A stretch of DNA of 64,000 nucleotides, taken from the NCBI RefSeq assembly GCF_051251565.1, contig NZ_JBPOFB010000007.1, positions 124,001-188,000 on the forward strand. Reading direction: 5' to 3'. This stretch comes from Marivita sp051251565 (lineage in GTDB: Bacteria > Pseudomonadota > Alphaproteobacteria > Rhodobacterales > Rhodobacteraceae). The stretch's first letter is position 1. Each line of letters starts with the position of its first letter. A program made the translations under genes and the position numbers. A model generated the notes under the pieces. It was not told the origin of the DNA, did no database searches, and worked only from the letters and a program-made list of their open reading frames with translations. This document shows positions 63,944 through 64,000 of this stretch, one piece after another.

Positions 63944-64000
63944 TGCGCAGGGCCTTGGATCGTCTGTTCAAACCCGCCTCTGTTGCGGTGATTGGCGGCG
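63943..64000 (+). CDS. Acyl-CoA synthetase, NDP-forming type (partial, 5' start only)
   Basis: Only the first 19 codons are inside the window. The opening LDRLFKPASVAVIGG is the standard N-terminus of NDP-forming acyl-CoA synthetases, which would activate carnitine or related acids to CoA esters. It follows the acyl-CoA dehydrogenase gene by 85 bases. Confidence 0.6.
   Translation, partial: MRRALDRLFKPASVAVIGG

Overview
The window is a high-G+C alphaproteobacterial chromosome segment. Gene content and order point to the Roseobacter group of Rhodobacterales: the frr-uppS-cdsA-dxr-rseP-bamA-ompH-fabZ-lpxA-lpxI-lpxB run, IalB, yfgM-bamB-der, a lanthanide-type methanol dehydrogenase next to form II carbon-monoxide-dehydrogenase-like genes, and a carnitine operon. 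This placement is inference from synteny. I saw no rRNA, tRNA, CRISPR array or intact insertion sequence.

Layout. 1-4003 (minus): Tat-exported peptide/nickel-type ABC solute-binding protein and two permeases, the last cut by the window edge. 4205-5980: miaA and pyrH, divergent. 6114-17389 (plus): the housekeeping run for ribosome recycling, undecaprenyl phosphate, CDP-DAG, isoprenoid, outer-membrane assembly and lipid A; many genes overlap by 1-4 bases. 17423-21956: IalB-family protein, a YjgR/HerA-like ATPase and an Atm1-type ABC exporter. 22040-27108 (minus): an RND efflux pair with two TetR-like operators upstream. 27453-31018: yfgM, bamB, der. 31057-32238: a cytosolic S41-type peptidase.

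32372-54691 is the accessory core. It holds a PQQ, lanthanide-type alcohol/methanol dehydrogenase (XoxF), two cytochromes c, a XoxJ-like binding protein, and a set resembling the methylobacterial lut genes (ABC-2 exporter, periplasmic binding protein, beta-propeller, small exported protein). It also holds an ABC importer whose binding protein and ATPase lie about 14 kb from a plausible permease, form II coxG-S-L-M, and an ApbE plus NosR-like flavin/iron-sulfur membrane protein. A type VI secretion cassette (DUF4123 adaptor, HH-motif putative nuclease, putative immunity protein) sits between xoxF and a cytochrome gene. An 11-base word is exactly shared by the upstream regions of xoxF and of the cytochrome/binding-protein pair, and shorter matches occur at two more promoters of this cluster; it may mark a regulon.

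55032-56765 is an A+T-rich OLD-type ATPase/TOPRIM gene, probably acquired and possibly anti-phage. 56915-57658 is rlmE. 57961-64000 is a carnitine locus: GlxA-type regulator, beta-keto acid cleavage enzyme, SGNH hydrolase, SDR, carnitine dehydrogenase fused to a thioesterase, acyl-CoA dehydrogenase, and the start of an acyl-CoA synthetase. Together these would take carnitine to glycine betaine.
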